Positions 31,573 to 42,404 of a stretch of DNA of 64,000 bases are shown here, piece after piece (position 1 is the stretch's first letter; every line of letters begins with the position of its first letter). Source of the stretch: Flabesymbios commensalis (lineage: Eukaryota > Annelida > Polychaeta > Terebellida > Flabelligeridae). The notes beneath the pieces were generated by a model that ran no database searches, was not told where the DNA came from, and saw only the letters and a list, made by a program, of their open reading frames with translations. The position numbers and the translations under genes were made by a program. The stretch covers positions 73,228,032 through 73,292,031 of the forward strand of contig OZ024915.1 of NCBI GenBank assembly GCA_964017125.1, read 5' to 3'.

Positions 31573-33125
31573 AATTAAACAATAATAACTGGATGACGCT
31601 CAACATCAGACCCAAGAGAAAGCCAGAAGAATAAACCCATAATAGCGTGTGACATTCAACAGCAGACCCAAGAGAAAGCAAGAACAATTAACCAATAATA
31701 ACGACAGACACTCAACAGCAGACTCAAGAGAAAGCAAGAACAATTAACCAATAATAGAGGATGATACTCAACAGCAGACGCAAGAGAAAGCAAAAACAAT
31801 TAACCAAAAATAACGGATGACACTCAACAGCAGACCCAAGAGAAAGCATCAATTAACCAATAATAACGGGTGACACTCAACAGCAGACGCAAGAGAAAGC
31901 AAGAGAAACTAACCAATAATAGAGGATGACACTCAACAGCAGACCCAAGAGACAACAATAACAATTAACCAATAATAGAGAATGACACTCAACAGCAGAC
32001 CCAAGAGAAAACTACAACAATCAACCAATAATAACGGGTGGCACTCAACATCATATCCAAGAGAAAGCAAGAACAATTAACCAATAATGGAGGATGGAAC
32101 TCAACAGCAGACGCAAGACAAAGCAAGAACAATTAACCAATAATAGAGGATGACACTCAACAGCAGACGCAAGAGAAAGCTACAACAATTAACCAATAAT
32201 AATGGGTGGCACTCAACAGCAGACTCAAGAGAAAGCAAGAACAATTAACCAATAATAGAGGATGACATTCAACAGCAGACCCAAGAGAAAGCTACAACAA
32301 TTAACCAATAATTGAGGATGACACTCAACAGCAGACCCAAAAGACAACAATAACAATTAACCAATGATAACGGATTGCACTCAACAGCAGACCCAATAGA
32401 AGGCAAGAGCGATTAACCAATCATAACGGATTGCACTCAACAGCAGACCCAAAGGAAAGCAAGAACAATTAACCAATAATAGAGAATGACACTCAACAGC
32501 AGACGCAAGGGAAAGCAAGAACAATTAACCAATAATTGAGGATGACACTCAACAGCAGACCCAAGAGACAACAATACCAATTAACCAATGATAACGGATT
32601 GCACTCAACAGCAGACCCAAGGGAAAGCAAGAACAATTAACCAATAATCGAGGATGACACTCAACAGCAGACCCAAGAGACAACAATAACAATTAACCAA
32701 TGATAACGGATTGCACTCAACAGCAGACCCAATAGAAAGCAAGAGCAATTAACCAATCATAACGGATTGCACTCAACAGCAGACCCAAAAGAAAGCAAGA
32801 ACAATTAACCAATAATAGAAAATTACACTCAACAGCAGACGCAAGGGAAAGCAAGAACAATTAACCAATAATTGAGGATGACACTCAACAGCAGACCCAG
32901 GAGACAACAATACCAATTAACCAATGATAACGGATTGCACTCAACAGCAGCTCCAAGGGAAAGCAAGAACAATTAACCAATAATCGAGGATGACACTCAA
33001 CAGCAGACCCAAGAGACAACAATAACAATTAACCAATGATAACGGATTGCACTCAACAGCAGACCCAAAAGAAATCAAGAACAAAAACGGTTAAGAAGGG
33101 CTGACACTCAACAGCTGACCCAAGA
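31573..33125. repeat. 56-bp minisatellite, about 27 units, with 336-bp higher order
   Basis: The unit contains ACTCAACAGCAGACCCAAGA and AACAATTAACCAATAATA. From 32340 the order of variants repeats: TAACAATTAACCAATGATAA starts at 32351, 32687 and 33023, exactly 336 bp (six units) apart. No open frame spans it. Confidence 0.95.
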
Positions 33126-33134
33126 AAAAACAAG

Positions 33135-33350
33135 GGTAATTATTGTCTGTCCGACGGTGCAGTATCAGAGCTTCACAGTATGGTCCAAGTGAAAGTTAGC
33201 TGTTCGTTGATTACTCAGTCAATTCTCAAGCGATTTTCACGAAATTTTGCGACCGTTACTTTGCAACAACCTTGAAAATAGTCTAACTTATGAACTATAC
33301 ATTATTTTTCACGAAATTTTCAAGATAGATGACAAATGACTTTAAAATAG
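33135..33350. mobile_element. TIR-Q fragment inserted at the edge of the 56-bp array
   Basis: GATTACTCAGTCAATTCTCA and GATTTTCACGAAATTTTGCG are TIR-Q arm sequence. A diverged array unit (CATCAGCAGGCCCAAAGAGC) resumes at 33358, which places the element inside the array. The right arm is largely missing. Confidence 0.6.
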
Positions 33351-33420
33351 AAATAGTGTTAACATTCATCAGCAGGCCCAAAGAGCAAGAGCAATTACTG
33401 GTAAGAACGATATCATTATA

Positions 33421-33937
33421 TAGCTATCACACGAAATCTCCTCCTTTATAGCCTAGATTATTCCGTGTGAATGCGGCGCTCGAATAATCAATTATATTAA
33501 TTGAATAATTCTTTATGCTAGTTGTCATTTTCCAAATTAAATGCATGTTTTGTTGACATAAAATAGCTTTCCTTCTTTTTCCTTCAAAATGGAAACGAGG
33601 TAGTTGAGAAGATACATCAGAACGGCTCTCCAAATCGTAAAGATCCCCGCGTGATTCGGCTTAGCAGATTTAATTAAGTATCTGCCTCTGTCATGTGATT
33701 TAACTAAGCACATTAATTTAATCCTCTTCCTTTTTTTATCCATTTATAACGAGTCTCTTTATTGAGAAACAGTCTCACAAAGATAGTTTTAACTGGAAGT
33801 AGTGTGGGGGTTGAAGATTACATTTTAATGCTTCCGCCCCTGAAATTGTCTGCGAAAGACGTAATCCCACTGGAATAAATTTACTTTAAACGACGCTATT
33901 ATACCCTTTATCAAATCACAAAACAGCCATTTTAAAT
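33421..33937. other. unique stretch, possible regulatory DNA
   Basis: 33640-33730 holds AGATTTAATTAAGTATCTG and two further TTAA-containing homeodomain-like cores in complex sequence. No repeat match. Confidence 0.2.
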
Positions 33938-34046
33938 GCCTTGCAATGGCAAGACGTCGACCCAATGCCATTCTGATGTTAGTCCACCGTCTGCGAAACA
34001 GATCCAACATCAATACAGCATTATGTCGACTACTCGTGTCTGCTGG
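33938..34046. mobile_element. Pal-H palindrome
   Basis: Left GCAAGACGTCGACCCAATGCC, right ATTATGTCGACTACTCGTGTC. Core GATGTTAGTCCACCGTCTGC / ACAGATCCAACATC. Confidence 0.7.
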
Positions 34047-34097
34047 AAGTCCCTGAGAATCATCATACCTATCTTAGTGGTAAATGACAAGAACTGA

Positions 34098-34383
34098 AAT
34101 GAATGGGGGTTGGGCCACCTTTTAGCCACATGTAGGCTAAACTGGGCCAGGAGCACCTCATGAGGATTGTGGGATAAATGAGATGACACTGCCCTCCAGA
34201 CACAGAATGCGAAAAGCGAACCATGGCGGTCTGAGGCCGAGCTCGCTACTTCTCAGTCAAGGAGGCTCCCACAATATTTAATATTTATGGGTGAGCGGGG
34301 AAGAAACATTTTGTTTCTTAAAAAACTTGAATGCTAGAGCCGAGTTCAAACCCGGGATCCCCAACTTTTTAAGCTGCCATCCT
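34098..34383 (-). mobile_element. SINE-D, old subfamily
   Basis: Reverse copy with tail GGGGGTTGGGCCACCTTT, head 2 (TACTTCTCAGTCAAGGAGG) and B box of head 1 (GTTCAAACCCGGGATC). The start of head 1 is lost. Confidence 0.8.
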
Positions 34384-34400
34384 TAGTATGGTGTTTGACT

Positions 34401-34492
34401 ACCAGGAAACACCAGCAGATGTTGCTGTAATGTTGGGCCGCCGTCTCAGACGTTGGACCAGCATTACAGCAACATCGATTGCACGTCTGCAG
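34401..34492. mobile_element. Pal-H palindrome
   Basis: The arm GTTGCTGTAATGTTGGGCC pairs with GGACCAGCATTACAGCAAC. The GTTGCTGTAATG arm is peculiar to this copy and is present on both sides. Confidence 0.85.
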
Positions 34493-35776
34493 GCCCGGAG
34501 ATACATCTGACACCCAACCCCTCGGGGTAAAACGCTCCAAATGACCATTTGATACACCTAGAAAGGTTTATGTGACGCAATGCCAGGCTGCAATTACTGG
34601 TGGCGAGGTGATAAGAAACTCCATTCGTCACAGCCGATTGGACCTCAATCATCAGCTACTGTAATAGCCTATTCGGGAAGGGGGACTTTTCGCAATATTG
34701 CATAATTATATACAGTAAAACATCACTGAAAAGAAGTCATTTGAAAACAGTGATTGAAAAGGAATCATCTAAAAATAGACTAAAAAATATTTTGACTATT
34801 ATGTTAAGCAGATGTGGATGTAATGTGCACAGATTATTTGGTGGATTTTGCGCTATGAAATAACAGGTTATCATGGCTGTATTTTTATAAAATTGTGATT
34901 TGAACACATGGCAAAATGCTCATCGGTTCAACTTTAATCGCGGGATTGTAATTTGCAGCTGGTTATATTTTCGAGATGTAATAAGTAATATATTTACAGT
35001 AAAATTGTGGCAGCCAAATGTGTAAAAAATCTCAATATTTTATTTTGATGACAATAAATAATTGCACTTTCGAGATGTGGCAAATACTAATTGGGTAAAC
35101 ATAAAACGCAAGATTTAAATTTTGTAGAAGGTTGCTAATTGTAATTGACGTAAAAAGTACTAGATTTACAGTAAAATCGTGGCGGATTTAGAGCTGGCAG
35201 CAAAATATGTAGCAGCCTACGAAAAGATGCGGAGTGAAAAAGAGCGGAGCAATTATCTAGGCTGACACCCCTGGCCGAAAACATTATCTGCTTCACCAGT
35301 TAAGCTGGGGCCAATGTGGACAGCGCCGGCCCAGCAGTAGCCCAATCTCTTCTGCCAGGACCAATGCCAATCTCCCACAAAATGATTGTGGATTACTCCA
35401 GAATGGAACATGTCCCATATTTTTCTCGCTCAGTCGAAACTAATTGGTTCTTTTAAATTTGTGTTGAAGCCCCAAAATTGGCTCTTTTTCAGTCGGCGTA
35501 TCGCTGACAAACACATTCGATGTAGTTCAGATTTGCTTTTATGTCCGTGATAAATGCCAATAATTTCTCGCTCTCACTCGAGAAAAACTGTCTTCTATGT
35601 TCTGTTTTCTACTTCTTAATTGAATTTGTTTTTCAATTCGCGCCGCTGGCGATGATTGATCTAATTTAATAAGAAAGGTGGCAAATTGTATTTGAACGAT
35701 TTCCCTCGTGTAGCAGTAGAGGAGTGATTTTATTATGAATAAATTAAATAATCAATGTGTTCACATGTCCTCACTA
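34493..35776. other. longest non-repetitive stretch of the window
   Basis: AT-rich, with TTTACAGTAAAATTGTGGC at about 34994 and TTTACAGTAAAATCGTGGC at about 35165 as a weak repeat. 35330-35700 is complex and carries CCAATGCCAAT and TTAATTGAATTTG. No frame above about 60 codons is convincing. Confidence 0.25.
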
Positions 35777-35893
35777 CCGAGCAAACACGATATATTTATC
35801 CAATGTTCGGTTAATATTTGGCCACCGTCCACGACGTCGGCCCAGCAATATCACTATCTCTTGTTAACATTAGGTCAATGTCTTGTGTTTACG
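35777..35893. mobile_element. Pal-H palindrome, full length
   Basis: CCGAGCAAACACGATATATT at the left and CAATGTCTTGTGTTTACGAC at the right. Core AATATTTGGCCACCGTCCAC. Confidence 0.7.
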
Positions 35894-36153
35894 ACTCCAC
35901 AAATAGGTGAGCCCTAGCTGATATAGAGATAATTGTAGGTTTATTTTATTAAAAGACTGTTGTTGGAACATCTCGGGGTCTTGACCAATCATCGTCGGAC
36001 ACGAGATGTTCCAGTTAATTTTGGACCCGAGATATAACCTCGGGTTCAGCCATTTTTGTATTCTTGCTCGTGCAACTTCTTAATCGGCAACATCAAAATA
36101 AACGTATATATTTAAGTTGTGTTTTTAAACCCTTCCTGACCATTGTCACAGCT

Positions 36154-36261
36154 CTCGGAAAACACGAGACATCATGTCAACGTTGGACCAATGTTTGGCC
36201 AGCGTCGTAGACGGTGGACCAACATCGGTCCAACATTGAGATGATGTCTAGTGCTTACCGG
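36154..36261. mobile_element. Pal-H palindrome, full length
   Basis: The long arms start CATCATGTCAACGTTGGACC and end GGTCCAACATTGAGATGATG, with core TTTGGCCAGCGTCGTAGACG. The CATCATGTC extension is seen only here, on both sides. Confidence 0.9.
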
Positions 36262-36321
36262 AAGTGACACAGTGGGAGACACTGGACAATCGACACAACT
36301 ACATACACAGGAATATAATAA

Positions 36322-36593
36322 GTATATGGTAAAGCCCGAGAAACGCTACATTCTTAGCCGTGGACAAGGCCGAGGCCTTTTCAACAGCTATGAAAGTAGA
36401 GCTCCGATGGTTTTAACTGACTTAAAACACATCCGACCATAATGAGGATTGCTTATAGCTCAGTCACACCTGAGTGATTATAGCACCATAGGCCTACCAT
36501 GATAATTGGTCTATACTTGATCAACAATACTCTCCATTCCCGGCTTAGAATATTGTGGTCGGACAAAGAAAATAATATAGTGGTGTGTTTTAA
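36322..36593 (+). mobile_element. TIR-R element
   Basis: Starts TATATGGTAAAGCCCGAG, with hairpin CTACATTCTTAGCCGTGG / AGCTATGAAAGTAGAGCTC, and ends TATAGTGGTGTGTTTTAA. Its terminal TTAA is the left target site of the next element. Confidence 0.8.
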
Positions 36594-36871
36594 AGGTGAT
36601 CTATCAATTCTTATATAGCATGAATAAATTTGTGACAAATAAATCAAAGTTGACACAAGATGGGGCACAGTGTTTCCTTATATGGGGTGATTGGCTATCA
36701 TGTGACCCTCTGTGAGAGGGTCACATGATAGCCAATCACCATAGCCAATCACCCCATATATGGGGGTGATTGGCTATCATGTGACATTCTGAGAGGGTCA
36801 CATGATAGCCAATCACCCCATATAAGGACATAATTATTCATACCATATAAGGGGTGATAGATCACCTTTAA
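36590..36871. mobile_element. TTAA element with compound palindromes
   Basis: TTAA at 36590-36593 and 36868-36871, with TIRs AGGTGATCTATCA and TGATAGATCACCT. Inside, 36686-36711 pairs perfectly with 36715-36740 (26 bp). In addition 36676-36711 pairs perfectly with 36792-36827 (36 bp), so the block can fold in several ways. Confidence 0.88.
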
Positions 36872-37214
36872 ATACATAGAATCAAAGAATCTATTGATTC
36901 CGTGCTAGAATTATCAAGGACTGGAACAGATTATGAGAATTACCAAACACTGCTCCCAGCCTTTTAGCTTGGCTTAACATCTGCCTTGTAACCCTCGTGT
37001 TAACGTCCCTTGGTACGCCTTTTATATCTATAAAACTGGAAGTCACTTAGCTTGATTTTTAGACCCGGTTAGGTCATTACTTGACACATCACACACACAT
37101 CATCAAACACTATCTCAAGCTGTGATCTCTAGTGACATCAGATCACTAGACCGGGTCAACCGTGTCACCATGAGCACAGGTAATTTACCTTAATTTACAT
37201 CTCACTTTTATCAA
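36872..37214. other. no feature recognised
   Basis: Unique sequence; two AGTGACATCAGATCACTAG words give a short inverted match at 37130-37150. Confidence 0.35.
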
Positions 37215-38543
37215 CCTGGGGGCCATTTCACTAACATTCACTGATCTTTAGGCAAGAATATCCTTAGACTAAAGATCATCCAGTGTTCTAAAGATCTTTC
37301 TGTCTGACCGTTTCACTAACGCGATCTTTACCTTATATTTTAATCTTTATCGCCAAGTGCCAAATAATTTATGCACGATCATCATATCGCACGAAACACC
37401 ACAACATCCGTTGTTTTTGACCAATCTGCCGACAGCTGGATGACATCATTGTTTTGTAAACATTCACCGGAGCACGTGTAGTCTACCATAGTATAATGAA
37501 CCACTACCGGTAGGCATAGTTTCTTTGTTTACAAATGTAATTAAGTCAGTCAAGATTTTAGATAATAATATTAAAGATATATAAAATATAATAATAAATA
37601 ACTTAATGTCGACACTTCAGGCCTAATTATATTCAGATCAAGTTGAATAACAGTAAATGTATATCAATCTCGTTAGACCGTGCGTCAGACCGTGACAGGA
37701 CAAGAGCACAGGGTAGGCCGATTGGTAAACATGAAGATATCGACGCCTACCTGGTGAAATTATAGATTTAATGATAGGCCTAGTTTAGCCTAGCTTAACA
37801 ACGTGCCACTCCTATAATGAAATTTGCCTAGGCCTATATTGTATAGCATCTGGGAGAAAGGAAACCAAGCATGTCGCCTGCCTCTATGAGATCGGGCCTA
37901 TAGTATATTTCACCTACCAGCAGATACCCCACCATCTAGGCATAGACTACACATTTATTATTGTACACACACGGAACTTGTACAATGTCTGGGTAGATAT
38001 ACTAGGCATATATATCTACCAGCTACCGCCACAAAACCAAAGCTTTATTTAGGTTAGGTTGGAATCAAGTATTCTTGGTCGCTATAGACATTTATTCTGG
38101 AGTTGAAAAGGTATAGGCCCTAACCAGGGCCTAGACTAACCTACATCAATGTTAAAGATAATCAGCGAGACTGTGAGTAAAAGGAATATTAAATTCAAGA
38201 AAAAATATAACATTTGATTAGGCCTACAACTTTGATCATTGATGCGCTGTCGTTTTCTAAACAAATGATCAAATACAGAGTCAAATTCATGAATAAACAT
38301 TATGTTAAAGATCGTCTCTAACTGTTTAAAGAGTGCCCCCGACCACTCTTTAAATCTCATCTTTATAATTAAAGATTTCGCCTTAAAAATCTTTAGTGAA
38401 ACGGCTGACTTAAAGAACACTCCTTAATGATCGTTTGTGAAACAGTCAAATCTTTAATTAAGGATAAATCTTTATTTAAGGAGGATTTAGCGTTTTAAAG
38501 ATCATTTTTGCCTTAAAGATCGCTTAGTGAAACGCCACCCAGG
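37215..38543. mobile_element. TIR-E element, complete, 1.33 kb
   Basis: The left end CCTGGGGGCCATTTCACTAA faces the right end TTAGTGAAACGCCACCCAGG. GTTTCACTAACGCGATCTTTA near 37310 and three GTGAAAC repeats in the last 170 bases are subterminal repeats. The interior has no transposase frame, so it looks non-autonomous. The superfamily is not identified, and no clear TSD was found. Confidence 0.75.
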
Positions 38544-39057
38544 CTCTTTAAGCCAAACAAACTGTGAACGCCAAATACAACAATGACGACCGAATTGCCA
38601 GCGTGCCTGACGTCCGTTGGATGAAGGCTCAGGTGACGAAGGTCACCGCTAACATAAAAGGGACAGATAAAGTGTCTTAGAGCATTCGGGTCAATTCAAT
38701 TCAGTATTCAAAATTCAGGTTTACTTTAGGCACATTCTGAGTCGCTATTCTATTCTAAATTCCAGCTTTTATTATCACTTTAAATTTAAAATATCTTGAG
38801 ACTGAATCTATTCGAGCTTTATCTTCATCAGGAAACGGAACATTAAAGTCTTAACGCTTGGGCAATTTACATCTGGAGTTGTGTTATTTATTTCATCTAA
38901 GCTCCCGAGATCCCGCACGTCGTGTACACATCAGACGTAACGCTCGCACACTTCATTCTTCTGTGACACTGATAAAGCTGTTTCGGCGCGTAATGTCACG
39001 TACGTGATTCAGTGTCAACTGTCATAAGCTATTTTCACAAGTTATTATCACCTTCCA
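38544..39057. other. no feature recognised
   Basis: Unique AT-rich sequence with TTCAGTATTCAAAATTCAGG. Confidence 0.35.
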
Positions 39058-39893
39058 CATGGTTTTCCATGGTATGATGGAACGTAGGGGCGGATCCAGA
39101 GGATTTTCCATGGTATGCTGGAAGGCAGGGGCGGATCCAGAAGATTTCCCATGGTATGCTGTGGGGCAGGAGTGGATCCAGAGGGTTTACATGGTATGCT
39201 GGAGGGCGGCGGCAGATCCAGAGGGTTTTCCACTGTCTGCTGGAAAGCAGGGGCGGATCCAGAGGGATTTTCACGGTATGCTGGAAGGCAGGGGCGGATC
39301 CAGAGGGTTCACCATGGTATGCTGGAAGGCAGGGGCGGATGCAGAGGGTTTACATGGTATGATGGAAGGCAGGGGCGGATCCAGAGGATTTTACATGGTA
39401 TGCTGGAAGACAGGGGTGGATCCAGAGGATATTACATGGTATGCTGGAAGACAGGGGTGGATCCAGAGGGTATTACATGGTATGCTGGAAGGCAGGGGCG
39501 GATCCAGAGGATTTTACATGGTATGCTGGAGGGCAAGGGCGGATCCGGGAGGGTTTACATGGTATGCTGGAAGGCAAGGGCGGATCCAGAGGGTTTTCCA
39601 TGGTATGCAGGAAGGCAGGGGCGGATCCAGAGGATTTTACATGGTATGCTGGAGGGCAAGGGCGGATCCAGAGGGTTTACATGGTATGCTGGAGGGCAAG
39701 GGCGGATCCAGAGGGTTTACATGGTATGTTGGAGGGCAAGGGCGGATCCAGAGGGTTTACATGGTATGCTGGAAGGCAAGGGCGGATCCAGAGGGTTTTC
39801 CATGGTATGCTGGAAAGCAAGGGCGGATCCAGAGGATTTTACATGGTATGCTGGAAGACAGGGGCGGATACAGAGGGGTTTTCTGGTTTGTGG
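39058..39893. repeat. 41-bp minisatellite, about 20 units
   Basis: The unit contains CATGGTATGCTGGAAGGCAG then GGGCGGATCCAGAGG. Unit length is 40-43, not a multiple of three. Forward frames of 283, 271 and 242 codons overlap in all three phases, and reverse frames are also open. That excludes a coding explanation. CAGGGGCGGATCCAG resembles a hAT-type transposon end. Confidence 0.95.
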
Positions 39894-40040
39894 AAGGCAA
39901 TCAAACTTAATGTGCATTATCCTTATATGATCACCACCGATTTGTATCTGGCCAGTATAGAAACGCCTAATAAGAATAGTGTCATTTACATTATAAACTA
40001 TATGGTCAGACCAAGGAATATACATGGCCGAGTTTTTTTT

Positions 40041-40145
40041 ATCCAACGTGGATATTTAAGCAATGTACGACGTCGGGCCAACATTAAACCGACATTTGAT
40101 CAATTTATTTTGTTAACATTGGTTCAATGTCCCGTGTTTACTGGG
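40041..40145. mobile_element. Pal-H palindrome
   Basis: The right end GGTTCAATGTCCCGTGTTTACTGGG is intact. Core CGACGTCGGGCCAACATTAA. The left end is diverged. Confidence 0.65.
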
Positions 40146-40339
40146 TATATAGCGACTGCAGCTGGCTAGTACAATGCAGTATGGTGGAGGGGGTCTTATA
40201 TAACCTTATATAACCTTGTCTTATATAACGTTGTTTTCACCCAGTGACGTCACTGCGTTTCACAGGATTCAGGGCTAAAATCATAAAAACAAATGCCTAC
40301 ATTATGTAACCACCCCCCCCCCCCCCCGCCAGATTACCC

Positions 40340-40402
40340 ATAATACCAATGTCTCTTCAATGTTGGTCCACCGTTTGCGATGCTGGTCCAGCATAAGCTC
40401 AC
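40340..40402. mobile_element. Pal-H core fragment
   Basis: TTCAATGTTGGTCCACCGTT and GATGCTGGTCCAGCAT pair around TGC. It follows a 15-base C run at 40313-40327. Confidence 0.5.
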
Positions 40403-40499
40403 CACTGCTTCGGTATCTTGGGCCCAGCACTCTCATTCCAATAATCTTAACTTCATCTTAAGATCATCTCAACTTTTATAATGGAAAATGAGAGAAAGT

Positions 40500-40890
40500 A
40501 AAGATAATATAGTAACCGTGGTGAATGATTTTCGCCGATTTCGCAGTCAAATTCTCAACCAATTTTCATGAAATTTTACACACTATTTTCCATTCATGTC
40601 GTGACTACCCTGAAAGTTTTGATAAATATTTTAGAAGTTAGACCATTTGACATGTAGTAAATAAATAAAAATGTTGCCCTCTATAAACCCATTAGCTTCG
40701 TCTCAGAATTTTATTACATGTCAAATGGTCTAACTTCTACAATACTTATCAAAACTTCGCGAAACGTTCTGGGTTGTCACGACATAAATGGAAAATGGTG
40801 TCTGTAAAATTTCATAACAATTGGTTGAGGAGAATTAACTGAAAAATCCGCGAAATTCAATAGTCCTGGTTGATTCATTTAATGTGAATC
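40500..40890. mobile_element. TIR-Q element, complete, long arms
   Basis: Arms of about 165 bp: CGCCGATTTCGCAGTCAAAT, CATTTTCCATTCATGTCGTG and AGTTAGACCATTTGACATG are all inverted on the right side. Only a short centre (TTGCCCTCTATAAACCCATT) is unpaired. It is nearly one large hairpin. Confidence 0.85.
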
Positions 40891-40959
40891 TGAATATAGT
40901 TTTTTTATGACTCGTGATGGGAAGGGCCGTGGCCCCCAGACCCCGGCCAACTGCAGCAG

Positions 40960-41308
40960 TTGCACTATCACGAGGGCGGGGGCCCTAGGGTAGTGGTTAG
41001 CACCGCTGCCTTTCACGCCAAAGTTCGGGGTTCGGTTCCCGGTCTCGGCGGTTTCAAAGAAACAAAAAATGTTTCTTCCCCATCCACGTGTGAAAGTTAG
41101 TATTGTGGGGAGCCTCCGTGACCGAGAGGTAGCGTGCTCGGCCTCAGACCGCCAGGGCTCGAATTTCGAATCCTGTGTCTGGAGGAAAGTGTCATCTCAA
41201 TCATCTCACCATCCTCAGGAGGTTCTCCTGGCCCAGTTTAGCCTATATGTGCACAAAGGTGGCCTAAAGCCCGATTCATTTCATTTCATTTCATTTGCAC
41301 TATCACGA
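40960..41308 (+). mobile_element. SINE-D, young copy with 14-bp TSD
   Basis: TTGCACTATCACGA at 40960-40973 and 41295-41308. Both heads are full, and the tail repeats ATTTC four times. Confidence 0.97.
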
Positions 41309-41356
41309 TTTCTCCATGATCTTTCTCGCTATCCCTGAAAAAAAACACACACGAAA

Positions 41357-41434
41357 AATACACCCAATGCTGGTTCAATGGTGGGCCACCGTCTGCGATG
41401 CTGCCCCACCATGGAACCAGCATTGGTTTGCCGG
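41357..41434. mobile_element. Pal-H palindrome
   Basis: AATGCTGGTTCAATGGTGGG pairs with CCCCACCATGGAACCAGCATT around the CCGTCTGCGATGC centre. The arm GCTGGTTC..GAACCAGC is specific to this copy. Confidence 0.85.
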
Positions 41435-41785
41435 GATCTTGGTGATATGCGAGTAAACCCCCTGGCCGTGGCAGGTGGTCTTTCCCCCCATTATCGCTCA
41501 CCCGGCACAATGCCTGCGATGAGGGGGTGCCTCCTCCTGGAAGCGGCCGTCTAAACAAGCAGACAATGGTCACGGTGTTTATGCCCCGGGAAGCCCGGGT
41601 TTAAGGGGCCTCTCCACATTAGGGCCACAGGGTGTGTCCCGGCGATCGCTGGCCGTCGGCCTTTTCATGGGGTTTTATGGAGTCTTTATGGCACGCGGTC
41701 GGAACGACAAATCGAGCAAAGACCAGGCACGACATTCTATGACCTGGCATCTTATAAATATTTTAATTCCCGAAACGCAACCTAG
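41435..41785. promoter_or_regulatory. candidate regulatory block with two TTTATGG sites
   Basis: GC-richer unique DNA in an AT-rich setting. TTTTATGG (41673-41680) and TTTATGG (41685-41691) lie 12 bp apart and match the posterior-Hox core. ATCGATCG-like and CCCGGG words are near. This is motif reading only; conservation is unknown. Confidence 0.2.
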
Positions 41786-41891
41786 TCAGCAGGAGACGTG
41801 AAACAAATGTTGATTGAATGTTTGGCCAACGTCTACGACGTAGGCCCAACATTAAATCAACATTGTTTCAACGCATCGTGTGTTTGCTGGT
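41786..41891. mobile_element. Pal-H palindrome, full length
   Basis: GTGAAACAAATGTTGATTGA..TTTGGCC pairs with GGCCCAACATTAAATCAACA..TTTCAACG. The right end GTGTGTTTGCTGG is intact. Confidence 0.85.
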
Positions 41892-42282
41892 AAGTTTCTC
41901 TGGCAGGGTAGTTTTCCTGCAAGTACGTTGCATCCTCAGTAAAGCATAGGATGCTGAACATGTTTCAATATCTTCTCCGATATAGAACGTTTTTCTAACC
42001 ATGGACGCGAAATGAAAACTTAGATATTGAGTGACAATTTCTCTTGTGGACATCATTAATAAAAAAGATACACTGTGCGTATAGTCAATGTATATTTAAT
42101 TGTGCTGTTATTTTGGTAGGCCTACAATCAATGCAGTTGCGGTTGTATTTGTGTGAAAGATGATTGGGTGATACAAATAGTAGAACTGTGGCTCTATCCA
42201 TATGCGATACGATACCATACCATACGATATGTAATGTTTGGTTCTTCTATAACGTAGGTGTAGATCAATAATAAATATATTA

Positions 42283-42402
42283 AACGTGTATGTGTAATAC
42301 GGTTTTCATCACATAGCAGCCAAAGTGCTGTATGCGCACTTGAGTCGCGCATACAGCACTTTGCCAGCTAGGAGACGAAGTACCGTATTACACGTATAGC
42401 TT
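42283..42402. mobile_element. inverted-repeat element
   Basis: ACGTGTATGTGTAATACGG at the left faces ACCGTATTACACGT at the right. The central AAAGTGCTGTATGCGC pairs with GCGCATACAGCACTTT around ACTTGAGTC. Just upstream (42201-42231) is a short CGATAC repeat like the array at 60.1 kb. Confidence 0.75.
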
Positions 42403-42404
42403 CA

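Noticed and set aside
39059-40169. Overlapping forward frames of 283, 271 and 242 codons
   Set aside because: They lie in a 41-bp minisatellite and are open in all three phases as well as on the reverse strand; repeat length is not a multiple of three.
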